The notes beneath the pieces are model-generated. The model ran no database searches. It was given only the letters and a program-made list of their open reading frames with translations, and was not told the origin of the DNA. A DNA stretch of 64,000 nt, from assembly GCF_015910445.1 (NCBI RefSeq), contig NZ_CP048882.1, forward strand, positions 6,755,501-6,819,500. Reading direction: 5' to 3'. Positions within the stretch are counted from its first letter, which is position 1, and the number at the start of each line of letters is the position of its first letter. The stretch comes from Streptomyces bathyalis. Lineage in GTDB: Bacteria > Actinomycetota > Actinomycetes > Streptomycetales > Streptomycetaceae. This document shows positions 56,880-64,000 of the stretch, piece after piece. Made by a program: the position numbers and the translations under genes.

Positions 56880-57986
56880 ATGAGCGACGTTCTCAACCGC
56901 ATCCGATCTCGCCCGCGCGGCGAGTGGGCGCGCGTTCAGAGAAAGGAGCTGCCCGCCGTCGCAGACCAGGTGGTGGAAGCTCTACAGCGAAGCATACCGG
57001 CAATGTCCGCTTTTCTACGGGAAATTGACCGAGAAGATGCTCAATGGGCCGTGGAGCAGGCATTGCTGGCGGCACTGGGGCATCACTCCCCGGAAACAAA
57101 GGAAACGGACGCGGGAACCGGAACCCAGGCCGACAACGTCACAGCTGCGGTTCCCATCGACCGAGCCCGGCGTCAACTGTTCACGGCACTCATGGGAGAG
57201 GAGGAATTCCCGGAATCACGACTGACGGAACTGGCCAGGTCAGCAAGGTGGCCGCTGCCCGAGACCGTGCGTGCGATAGCCCTCGCCTCACCCAGCGAGG
57301 TCCCCCAGCTCGCCGCCGCGCTCGGCAATGCGCTGGTCAGCCCCGTCGAGAGTGAGCTGTGCCTGCTGATACCCGACCCCGAAGAGGACCGCGAAGCGCT
57401 GGAGACCGTGCTTCGCGGTCGTACTGCTGCGGTCGGGCACACCGTCCCGCTGAGCGACGCGGGTTCATCGGTGCGCTGGGCCCGGCGGCTGCTGGAGCTG
57501 ACCCCTCCACCGGCAGCACCGGGTGCCAACGCCATCAACGGTGGTATCGGCACCAACCAGGACGGAAAGGTCCTCTTCGTCGACGACCATCTGTCCATGC
57601 TTCTTCTGCTGCAGGACGAATCACTCGCCTGTGCGCTCTCCTCCCGCTGGCTCGGCCCCCTCGCCGAGCTCACCCCGCGGCAGAGCGAGCGTCTCGAGGT
57701 CACGCTGCTGGCGTGGCTGGAGAGCGGTGGAGCACCTGAGGCGGCGAAGACGCTGCAGGTGCACCCCCAGACGGTGCGTTACAGGCTGCGTCAGATAGAG
57801 AAGCTGTTCGGCTCGGCGCTGCGCGATCCGCGTACCCGTTTCGAACTGGAGATGACCCTTCGCGGCCGCCGGCTGCTGGGTCAGATACGCCGGCAGCGCA
57901 CCCGTGCAGGCCGCAGGGCGCGCACCAACACAACGGGCGTCCGCCCGCTGGGCGTCGCACGTGAGGCTCGGGTCAACGGTCTGTGA
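56880..57986 (+). CDS. PucR-family helix-turn-helix transcriptional regulator
   Basis: Product of 368 residues from ATG 56880; an open frame from 56607 lacks family sequence. The N-terminal half is helical and variable (DVLNRIRSRPRGEWARVQRKELPA). A GGDEF-like CdaR central region (residues about 125-250) follows. The C-terminal PucR HTH is clear: LTPRQSERLEVTLLAWLESGG, then AAKTLQVHPQTVRYRLRQIEKLFG and RFELEMTLRGRRLL. The divergent redox module is its likely target. Confidence 0.88.
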   Translation: MSDVLNRIRSRPRGEWARVQRKELPAVADQVVEALQRSIPAMSAFLREIDREDAQWAVEQALLAALGHHSPETKETDAGTGTQADNVTAAVPIDRARRQLFTALMGEEEFPESRLTELARSARWPLPETVRAIALASPSEVPQLAAALGNALVSPVESELCLLIPDPEEDREALETVLRGRTAAVGHTVPLSDAGSSVRWARRLLELTPPPAAPGANAINGGIGTNQDGKVLFVDDHLSMLLLLQDESLACALSSRWLGPLAELTPRQSERLEVTLLAWLESGGAPEAAKTLQVHPQTVRYRLRQIEKLFGSALRDPRTRFELEMTLRGRRLLGQIRRQRTRAGRRARTNTTGVRPLGVAREARVNGL

Positions 57987-58070
57987 CCGCAGGCACCCGG
58001 TATTCGCGTACCGGGTGCCGACCCGGAATCCACGAGTGAGGCACTGACAACAGAACACCGAGAGAACAAG

Positions 58071-58109
58071 GAAGAGGCCCGGACACAGGATCTGTGTCCG
58101 GGCCTCTTC
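58071..58109. terminator. bidirectional hairpin between PucR and DUF1996 genes
   Basis: A 17-bp perfect stem, GAAGAGGCCCGGACACA and TGTGTCCGGGCCTCTTC, has a GGATC loop. TTCTGT follows on the + strand and TTGTT on the - strand. It separates the convergent PucR (stop 57986) and DUF1996 (stop 58162) genes. Confidence 0.9.
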
Positions 58110-58161
58110 TGTGTGCCCTCCCGCTGCGGGGCCCGAGGCGAGCCCCGCAGCGGGTCCTACA

Positions 58162-59967
58162 TCAGCACTCCTTGTTCTCGTTGATGCAGTCCACGGCGGT
58201 CTTCATCAGGTCCTCGGGCATGACGTTGATGAAGTCACTGTGGTCCGTGATCGGGTTGTGCAGCTGCTCCGGGAAGGAGTCCACCGCGAATGGTGTGTCA
58301 GCGTTGACCAAGTTCTGCTGCGGGATGTCGTACTTGATCGTCTGCTCCACCTGCGGGATGTTCTGGAATCCCTCGGGGCAGTTGCCCTGTTCGTCCGAGA
58401 ACTCCATGTGGTCGCGGTGGTTGCCGCTGTCCGTGTTCTGACCGTCCCAGCAGTTCTGGAAGTTGAACGTACGGATCATCTTGCTGCCCTCGGGGCAGAT
58501 CGGGTACTTGTCCTTCAGCTGACGGTCCTCGAAGCCCTCGCAGCTCCACGATGCGTTGGCGTTCGCGTCGCCGTTGGTGAAGGCCTTGGCGTCACCGGTG
58601 ATGATGCGCAGGAAGCGCGGCATCTCGGTGACCTGGTCGGCACCGCCGGAGGTCAGCTTGATGGTGGGCTCGGGGGCGAGGATGCTGCCGACGTTGAGGT
58701 CGTTGGCACCACCGTCACCAGGCTGGGCCTCGGCACCTTCGCCGCCGCCGACCTGGTCCTCTTCACCTTCACCCTGACCCTGGTCCTGGCCCTGGTCCTC
58801 GCCCTCGGCGGGGGGCTGTTCCTGGCCCTGGTCCTGGCCCTGGTCCTGGCCCTGGTCCTCGCCCTCAGCCGGAGGCTGTTCCTGACCCTGGTCCTCGGCC
58901 GGAGGCTGTTCCTGGCCCTGGTCCTGGCCCTGGTCCTCGGCGGGGGGCTGTTCCTGGCCCTGGTCCTGGCCCTGGTCCGCACCCTCGACCTGGCCCTGGT
59001 CAGCGCCCTCGACCTGACCCTGGTCGGCACCCTGGTCAGCGCCTTCGACCTGGCCCTGGTCCTGGCCCTCGTCGCCGTTCGCGACGCTGTTGGTGCCGAC
59101 CTCGTTCCCGGCCTGGTCATCGCCGGCCTGGTCGCCACCCTGCTCCTCACCGGCCTGCTCGCCGGCTGCGTCGCTCTCCTGGACGGCGCCCCGCTGGTCC
59201 TCGTTCCCGTCCAGCGAACGGATCACGGGCCAGTAGTGGGTCGACTGGTCACCCTTGGCGCAGGTGGTGCCTGCGGCCGCGAGGGACTCGTCGCTGGACG
59301 CCTGGTTGGTGTCCTCGTTACCCACGTAGTCGTGCACGTGGTGGGCACCGTTCAGAACGCCCGGAGCAGCGATGACGTTGTCCGAGTTGAAGTGCTCGTT
59401 CTCGTTGGCACCGCACTTCGTCTCGAAGCTGCCGCCCGGGTCCGCCTCCTTGGAGGCGTTCGGCTGGACGTCCTCGATGTTGACGAAGTCCTCGGCCTTG
59501 GGGCCCTGCTGGGCACCCTCACCCTGCTCTTCGCCCTCAGCGGCGGCCTGGTCCTGCATCATCTGGCACTGAGCCATCGATCCCATGTCGGCGGGCTGCT
59601 CGGCGCCGGCGTTCTGCAGGTCCTGCCCGATGCTCTGGATCGTCTGGGAGCGCTGCTGGTTCAACTCGCCCAGGGCCTCTTCGGAGCTTTTCTCCTGGGA
59701 GTGCCACTGGCCGTAGGCCTGAGCGACCTGCTGATCCAGAGTGGCGAGCTTCTGACCCACTGACTCCTTGGCACCGTTGGGTACCTGGTCCAGTGCAAGG
59801 CTCACATCAGGACAGTCGATCGTGCTCGCGGCGGGCCCGGAGTTCTCCGACCCCGCGAAGGCGCTTACACCTATCGCCGCTGCGCCACCACCACCGACCA
59901 CCAGCGCTGCGACGATAGCTATCGTTTTATTCGCCGTGCGCGAGCGTTTGTGGCCTTTTTGTCTCAT
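58162..59967 (-). CDS. exported DUF1996 protein interrupted by a long DQGQ-type repeat
   Basis: Product of 601 residues from ATG 59967. A basic N-terminus and one hydrophobic helix (TIAIVAALVVGGGGAAAIGVSAFAG) give a signal or anchor. The DUF1996 domain is split. Its first half is at about 165-250 (ENEHFNSDNVIAAPGVLNGAHHVHDYVGN). Its second half is at about 430-601 (LRIITGDAKAFTNGD, WSCEGFEDRQLKDKYPICPEGS, NCWDGQNTDSGNHRDHMEFSD). Between them lies a roughly 170-residue Gln/Asp/Glu/Gly tract with DQGQ and QEQPPAE repeats. The repeat is probably disordered and acidic. Function is unknown. Confidence 0.88.
   Translation of the reverse strand: MRQKGHKRSRTANKTIAIVAALVVGGGGAAAIGVSAFAGSENSGPAASTIDCPDVSLALDQVPNGAKESVGQKLATLDQQVAQAYGQWHSQEKSSEEALGELNQQRSQTIQSIGQDLQNAGAEQPADMGSMAQCQMMQDQAAAEGEEQGEGAQQGPKAEDFVNIEDVQPNASKEADPGGSFETKCGANENEHFNSDNVIAAPGVLNGAHHVHDYVGNEDTNQASSDESLAAAGTTCAKGDQSTHYWPVIRSLDGNEDQRGAVQESDAAGEQAGEEQGGDQAGDDQAGNEVGTNSVANGDEGQDQGQVEGADQGADQGQVEGADQGQVEGADQGQDQGQEQPPAEDQGQDQGQEQPPAEDQGQEQPPAEGEDQGQDQGQDQGQEQPPAEGEDQGQDQGQGEGEEDQVGGGEGAEAQPGDGGANDLNVGSILAPEPTIKLTSGGADQVTEMPRFLRIITGDAKAFTNGDANANASWSCEGFEDRQLKDKYPICPEGSKMIRTFNFQNCWDGQNTDSGNHRDHMEFSDEQGNCPEGFQNIPQVEQTIKYDIPQQNLVNADTPFAVDSFPEQLHNPITDHSDFINVMPEDLMKTAVDCINENKEC
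58780..59070 (-). repeat. tandem coding repeat inside the DUF1996 gene
   Basis: Multiple near-identical units coding for DQGQDQGQEQPPAE and VEGADQGQ occur in-frame; on the + strand they read as CTGGTCCTGGCC and GGGGGCTGTTCCTGGCC. Units are multiples of three, so gain or loss keeps the frame. Length is likely to vary among strains. Confidence 0.9.
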
Positions 59968-59983
59968 ATTGACTTCACTCCAC

Positions 59984-60622
59984 TCATTTCACGTCGTTCA
60001 GCGCCTCGAACTTCACGAGCCCTGTGTCCTCCAGGACTGTGATGTGGTCGAGGACAATGGTGTTGGCCCGGGTCGCCAACGACCGCACCATTGAGTTGCG
60101 GGTCTGATCGCGTACAAGGCCGACGAGGCCGAAGACCACGCCATGAGCCTGGCGGAGCCTTTCGACCAGCACCTTGTCGAATTCCTTGCCCTTGGCCCTG
60201 TCGATCTCGTCCAGGTAGTCCTGGTTCTTACCGGCAGGCTGGTTCGGAAGAGAAACCTTCAGGGTGCGACCGGCCTCGATGGCACGCCGGTCCAACTCCT
60301 CGTGCCCGTCGACGAGATGATCGCCCACGATCCGCACCGACTTGGTAGTCCCGCGCTCCTGTGCGGACTGACCGGCAGGAAGTTCCCACAAACCGGCATT
60401 CCGCACCTTGCGTATGAAGTCGCGGTCCATCGGGGTAAGGGGACCGAATTCTGTTTTCCGAGTTCCCTTACCGTCGTCCTGCCATCCCGACCGGGCGAGC
60501 GCGAGGCTGCGGTTACCGTCGAAGAACTTGACCGGTAGCAGCAGCGCGGCGAGGGTCGCGACCAACCCGAGGACGACCAGCACTGTGCCGATCGCCCGCC
60601 CGGAAGTCATGGCGGACCGCAT
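59984..60622 (-). CDS. exported DUF4142 protein
   Basis: Product of 212 residues from ATG 60622, with GAGGAGGG upstream; the frame back to 60712 lacks a good start. One hydrophobic helix (IGTVLVVLGLVATLAALLLPV) is followed by a helical DUF4142 domain: LTPMDRDFIRKVRNAGLWELPAG, then ERGTTKSVRIVGDHLVDGHEEL and VVFGLVGLVRDQTRNSMVRSLA. DUF4142 proteins resemble ferritin-like four-helix bundles but are of unknown function. The stop is 16 bases before the DUF1996 start, so both are co-transcribed and exported. Confidence 0.85.
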   Translation of the reverse strand: MRSAMTSGRAIGTVLVVLGLVATLAALLLPVKFFDGNRSLALARSGWQDDGKGTRKTEFGPLTPMDRDFIRKVRNAGLWELPAGQSAQERGTTKSVRIVGDHLVDGHEELDRRAIEAGRTLKVSLPNQPAGKNQDYLDEIDRAKGKEFDKVLVERLRQAHGVVFGLVGLVRDQTRNSMVRSLATRANTIVLDHITVLEDTGLVKFEALNDVK

Positions 60623-60789
60623 CCGCCCTCCTCTCCACACACATCTTCGAAGTGCGACGGACGCTAATGGTGTGTGTGAGGATGTGGTCGAGGCTTCGTC
60701 TCGACCTGACAAGAACCGGTCCTTCGGCGTTCAACACTGCTACATTACCAAGTGGTATCTGCCGTGTCTGCTCCGGCGCCGCTTGACAA

Positions 60790-62730
60790 TCACTCCGAGT
60801 AGAGTTCCTCGATCTCAGCCGCATACATCCGCGTGATCTCCGCCCGCCGCAGCTTGAAAGACGGCGTCACCAGGCCGTCGGCCATGCTGAACTCCTCCGG
60901 CAGGATGCGGTACGAGCGAATCGATTCGGCCCGTGACAGTGCGCTGTTGGCCGCCGCCACGGCCCGTCCCACCTCGCGTTCCAGTTCCTCCGCAGGCGTG
61001 TTGCCGTAGCCGGGGCCCGAAGGACCCCACTGCTCGCGGCCCTTGCGCCACTGCTCCAGTACCTCCGGGTCCAGCGTCACCAGTGCGGCGACGTAGGGAC
61101 GTTCGTCGCCCACGACGAACGCCTGGGAGATGAGCGGATGCGCGCGCAGGCGGGTCTCCAGCATCAGCGGTGAGACGCTTCTGCCGGAGCTGGTGATGAT
61201 GACGTCCTTCTTGCGGCCCGTGATGACGAGATAGCCGTCGTCGAGGTAGCCCACGTCGCCCGTGCCGAGCCACCCGTCGCGCAACGTCTCCTCGTAATGG
61301 TCCTGGGCATGCGCGCCGCCGACCTCGGGCCCCTGCCCCTGCCCCGGTGCCGGCGCGGCCCGGAGATCGCCCGGGTAGGCCGCGTGCCGCGTCGCCGTCC
61401 CCTCCGAGCGGCCGGTGTAGCCGGGGAAGACCATCGGGCCCCGCACCCACACCTCTCCGTCGCGGGCGATGTGGACCGAGGCGCCCGGCATGGGACGGCC
61501 CACCGTGCCGAACCGCGGCCGCCCCGGGGGCTGCGCGGTGATGGCGCACGTGGTCTCCGTCAGCCCGTAGCAGTCGTAGACGACGATGCCCGCACCGGCG
61601 AGTTTCAGCCCGAGTTCACGGCTGAGCGTGGAGCCCGCGGAGACCACGTTGCGCGTGCGGCCGCCGAGCACGTCTCTCAACTGCCGGTAGACCAGACGGT
61701 CGTAGACCGCGTGCCGTGCCCGCAGGCCCGCACCGGGGCCGGGCCCGGCCCCGAGCGCCTGTGCCTCCGCGGCCTCCGCGTAGCGCCGGGAGACGGCCAT
61801 CGCCCGGTCGAACATGACTCCGCGGCCGGCCTTCTCCGCCATCATCCGCGCGCCCGCGTAGAACTTCTCGAAGAAGTACGGCACCGCATACAGACACGTC
61901 GGCCGGAAGGATCTTATCGCGGGCATCAATTCCTTTGCGGAAATGGATGGTTGATGCCCCAGCAGATAGCCGCCCCGAATACACATCACCGTCACCATCA
62001 CGCCGTAGACATGACCGACGGGCAGAAAAGCCAGAATGGACGGCTGCTGACCCGGTTCACCCATCAGCCGGCCCCAGCCGGCGAGGATCGTGTCGCATTC
62101 CGAGGCAAGGTTGCGGTGAGTGATCACGCATCCGCGCGGACGACCGGTGGTGCCCGAGGTGTAGATGACCGCCGCCGTCATCTCCGGTACGACGGCCCAG
62201 CGGTGACGGTGCACCTCGTTGTCCTCGACCGGGCGGCCCGCCTCCGTCAGCCACGCCACACAGCCGGCGTCGAGCTGCCAGATGTGCCGCAGCTGCGGCA
62301 GCCCGTCGACCACCGAGCCCACGGTCATGGCGTCGGTCTCGTGCTCGACGACGATGGCGCACGCACCCGAGTCGCCGAGGACCCAGCGCAACTGCTCCGG
62401 GGAGGACGCCGGATACAGGGGCACGACCTGGGCACCGAGCGACCACAGCGCGAAGCTGAAGAGCGTCCACTCGTGCCGCGTACGGGTCATGAAGGCGACC
62501 CGGTCGCCGAAGCCGATGCCTTGCGTCAGCAGGCCCTTGGCGAGCTTCAGCACCGTGGAGGCGAAGGCGGCGGCCGTCATCTCGCGCCACGGGCCTGTGC
62601 TGCCGTCAGGACCTTCGCGGCGTGCCAGCTGCGGCAACCCCGGTTCCCGCGCGGCCAGTTCGTAGACGGAGTCGGCCAGCCCGCCTGATCTCAGCGGCTC
62701 CACCAGCGACGGAAGGCTGTAGTCACGCAC
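60790..62730 (-). CDS. long-chain acyl-CoA synthetase (AMP-forming)
   Basis: Product of 646 residues from ATG 62730. Activates fatty acids to acyl-CoA by way of acyl-AMP. The P-loop motif is VIYTSGTTGRPRGCVITHRNL near residue 190. YDCYGLTETTC gives the adenylate-binding Tyr-Gly-Leu-Thr-Glu, and TGDVGYLDDGYLVITGRKKDVIITSSGR holds the hinge and lysine region. Between GYTGRSEGTATR and DGWLGTGDVG there are about 35 extra Pro/Gly/Gln-rich residues absent from typical members. The C-terminus ends SFKLRRAEITRMY. A 167-base gap, with no clear hairpin, separates it from the DUF4142 gene. Confidence 0.92.
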   Translation of the reverse strand: MRDYSLPSLVEPLRSGGLADSVYELAAREPGLPQLARREGPDGSTGPWREMTAAAFASTVLKLAKGLLTQGIGFGDRVAFMTRTRHEWTLFSFALWSLGAQVVPLYPASSPEQLRWVLGDSGACAIVVEHETDAMTVGSVVDGLPQLRHIWQLDAGCVAWLTEAGRPVEDNEVHRHRWAVVPEMTAAVIYTSGTTGRPRGCVITHRNLASECDTILAGWGRLMGEPGQQPSILAFLPVGHVYGVMVTVMCIRGGYLLGHQPSISAKELMPAIRSFRPTCLYAVPYFFEKFYAGARMMAEKAGRGVMFDRAMAVSRRYAEAAEAQALGAGPGPGAGLRARHAVYDRLVYRQLRDVLGGRTRNVVSAGSTLSRELGLKLAGAGIVVYDCYGLTETTCAITAQPPGRPRFGTVGRPMPGASVHIARDGEVWVRGPMVFPGYTGRSEGTATRHAAYPGDLRAAPAPGQGQGPEVGGAHAQDHYEETLRDGWLGTGDVGYLDDGYLVITGRKKDVIITSSGRSVSPLMLETRLRAHPLISQAFVVGDERPYVAALVTLDPEVLEQWRKGREQWGPSGPGYGNTPAEELEREVGRAVAAANSALSRAESIRSYRILPEEFSMADGLVTPSFKLRRAEITRMYAAEIEELYSE

Positions 62731-62977
62731 AGCACATCGACCCCACCCCGTCTGCTTGCGTCACGACGTTCAGTGACTGACCGCGAAAATTACCTCGCTG
62801 CGCGCCCCGTTGCCTAGGGAAATGAGGATCTTCCCATGCGTGGAATCAGGGGAGGGTATGTGAGGGAATTCGGCCGCTCACCTGCGTAGTGCCTGTTCGG
62901 TGGGCGTGCGGCGGTCGGCCACGCACGGCTCCCGACGGCGGGTAACCGCTAGTAACCGAGGCGGCCCGGCTGCGGGT

Positions 62978-63184
62978 TCAGCGGGTGCCCTTGACGTCGT
63001 CGACGAAGGCGGACCATGCGGCGGCCGTGAACTCCAGCGTCGGCCCGTCGGGGCGCTTGGTGTCCCTGACGGGCGCGAACCCGTGGACGCCGACGGCCAC
63101 TTCGAGGCAGTCGCCGCCTTGCCCGTTGCTGTAACTGCTCTTGCGCCAGGACGAGTTGCTCAGGTCAGCTCTTGCGTCGCGCAT
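62978..63184 (-). CDS. DUF397 protein
   Basis: Product of 68 residues. The DUF397 pattern is complete: LSNSSWRKSSYSNGQGGDCLEVA, then VRDTKRPDGPTLEFTAAAWSAFVDDV. These small proteins pair with Scr1-type HTH regulators in Streptomyces (BldB-related systems) and some bind sigma factors or act as toxin-like partners. The start lies within the 3' end of the upstream regulator (25-base overlap). Function unproven. Confidence 0.92.
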   Translation of the reverse strand: MRDARADLSNSSWRKSSYSNGQGGDCLEVAVGVHGFAPVRDTKRPDGPTLEFTAAAWSAFVDDVKGTR

Positions 63185-64000
63185 GCGCCGTACTCCTTTG
63201 CGGCTGAACCGATCACGGTCATCGACTCGTCAGGCGGCAGGGCCTTCGCTTGAAGCAGATCGTAGGCGAGTGCGTACTCCGCCACCTCGTCCGGATCCTC
63301 CAGCAGCTCCCCGGAGTGTGAACTCTCGGTGTAGGCGACATCCTTGCCCTTCTCGAAGCTCAACAGCGTCAACGAGCCGCCCATGACGGGGTGCTCCCCC
63401 TTGTCGAACGGCAGTAGCTGTACGACGACGTGGGGGGTCCGGGCCATGGCCAGCAGGTGACCCAACTGCTCGCGCATGACGCTCAGTCCGCCGACAGGCC
63501 GTCGGATCACAGCCTCGTCCAGCACGCACCACAACAGGGGAGGAGAGTCGCCGCGAAGGAGGCTCTGCCGGTCGAGGCGTGTGGCAACGAGGTCCTCGAC
63601 CTGCTGCTCGGTGTCGCGAGGGCGGCTGATGCGGACCAGTGCACGCGCGTATGCCTCGGTCTGCAGCAGACCCGGGATGGCGTGCGCCACGTACTTGAGC
63701 ATCCTCACGGCCCTTGCCTCGTTCGCCATGAAGGCGCGCGCCCAGTCGGGATACGGCGTCCGCTTGATGTGACCCCAGAGGTCGATCAAGTCCCCGTCCG
63801 CCGCGAGGAGTTCGTCCAGCATCGTGCAGACGTCCCTGGGCGGTGTCTCGTTGCCGAGTTCGAACTGGGCGATGCGACTGTGGGCGACGGGGATCCGGTC
63901 GCCCAGCTCCCGTTGCGTCCACCCGGCGCGGGTGCGGAGCTTGCGGAGCTTCACCCCGTACAGCGCGGCCAGGGACGCGGAGGGGTCGAGTTCCTTCGGT
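63160..64000 (-). CDS. HTH regulator with Scr1-type (DUF5753) domain, 5' end cut by window edge
   Basis: At least 279 residues. The frame stays open to the window edge and reads PKELDPSASLAALYGVKLRK upstream of a GTG at 63954, matching the N-terminus of known relatives. So the true start lies beyond 64000. The XRE-type HTH has LRKLRTRAGWTQRELGDRIP and VAHSRIAQFELGNETPP. From about 110 the DUF5753 domain has HAIPGLLQTEAYARALVRI, VLDEAVIRRPVGG, and VVQLLPFDKGEHPVMGGSLTLL. It pairs with the overlapping DUF397 gene; the pair is a common actinomycete regulatory unit. Confidence 0.92.
   Translation of the reverse strand, partial: PKELDPSASLAALYGVKLRKLRTRAGWTQRELGDRIPVAHSRIAQFELGNETPPRDVCTMLDELLAADGDLIDLWGHIKRTPYPDWARAFMANEARAVRMLKYVAHAIPGLLQTEAYARALVRISRPRDTEQQVEDLVATRLDRQSLLRGDSPPLLWCVLDEAVIRRPVGGLSVMREQLGHLLAMARTPHVVVQLLPFDKGEHPVMGGSLTLLSFEKGKDVAYTESSHSGELLEDPDEVAEYALAYDLLQAKALPPDESMTVIGSAAKEYGACATQELT

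Noticed and set aside
58111..59763. Long hydrophobic Val/Leu-rich frame opposite the DUF1996 gene
   Set aside because: It arises from the reverse complement of the DQGQ repeat. The - strand frame has a signal peptide and a DUF1996 domain, so the hydrophobic frame is a shadow.

Overview
The window is about 64 kb of high-GC actinobacterial chromosome and looks like a Streptomyces or a close relative. The evidence is very high G+C with GTG/TTG starts and many 1-8 base gene overlaps, a bldD gene with an intact c-di-GMP signature, an sIHF gene next to gmk and rpoZ, and a gene order (alaS-ruvX-mltG-aroE-aroC-aroK-aroB ... efp-nusB-bldD-pyrR-pyrB-pyrC ... carA-carB-pyrD-pyrF-sIHF-gmk-rpoZ-coaBC-metK-priA-fmt-rsmB ... 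rpe) that I recognise from the Streptomyces core chromosome.

Layout. 1-9357: a + strand block with the end of a DUF948 gene, a DUF6167 gene, alaS, ruvX, mltG and four shikimate-pathway genes. 9536-12900: a proline-rich P-loop protein, an M24 aminopeptidase-like protein, efp and nusB, closed by a hairpin. 13142-13775: bldD on the - strand behind its own terminator, with two adjacent BldD-box-like sequences in its promoter. 13935-24422: the pyrimidine operon, led by a PyrR-binding-loop match over the pyrR ribosome binding site, with a membrane PH-like protein between pyrC and carA. 24827-34905: sIHF, gmk, rpoZ, coaBC, metK, priA (no visible helicase motifs), a small HTH gene on the - strand, fmt and rsmB.

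34906-47621 is accessory DNA between rsmB and rpe. It starts with a lower-GC segment holding a polymorphic toxin with a restriction-endonuclease-like C-terminus and three TTA (bldA) codons, a probable immunity gene, and the broken end of a TPR regulator. A catabolic cluster follows: SDR, crotonase lacking both classical glutamates, class III CoA-transferase, FAD/Fe-S 2-hydroxyacid dehydrogenase, class V aminotransferase, IclR regulator and MatC-type dicarboxylate carrier. Together these suggest import, CoA activation, oxidation and transamination of a small organic acid; the substrate is not deducible from sequence.

47841-51803 returns to conserved genes: rpe, a SorC-type regulator and a two-gene K+/H+ antiporter. 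51841-52993 is decayed: a frameshifted YcaO (azole-forming) gene containing a 23-bp tandem repeat, a 25-residue - strand ORF between a strong RBS and a hairpin, a cluster of palindromes, and another tiny ORF ending in a large hairpin. 53033-57986 has a redox module (repeat lipoprotein, NuoF-like/ferredoxin fusion, ferric-reductase-like membrane protein) divergent from a PucR-type regulator. 58162-62730 encodes a repeat-rich DUF1996 exported protein, a DUF4142 protein and a long-chain acyl-CoA ligase. The window ends in a DUF397/Scr1-type (DUF5753) regulator pair cut by the right edge. I saw no tRNA, rRNA, CRISPR array, insertion sequence or prophage.
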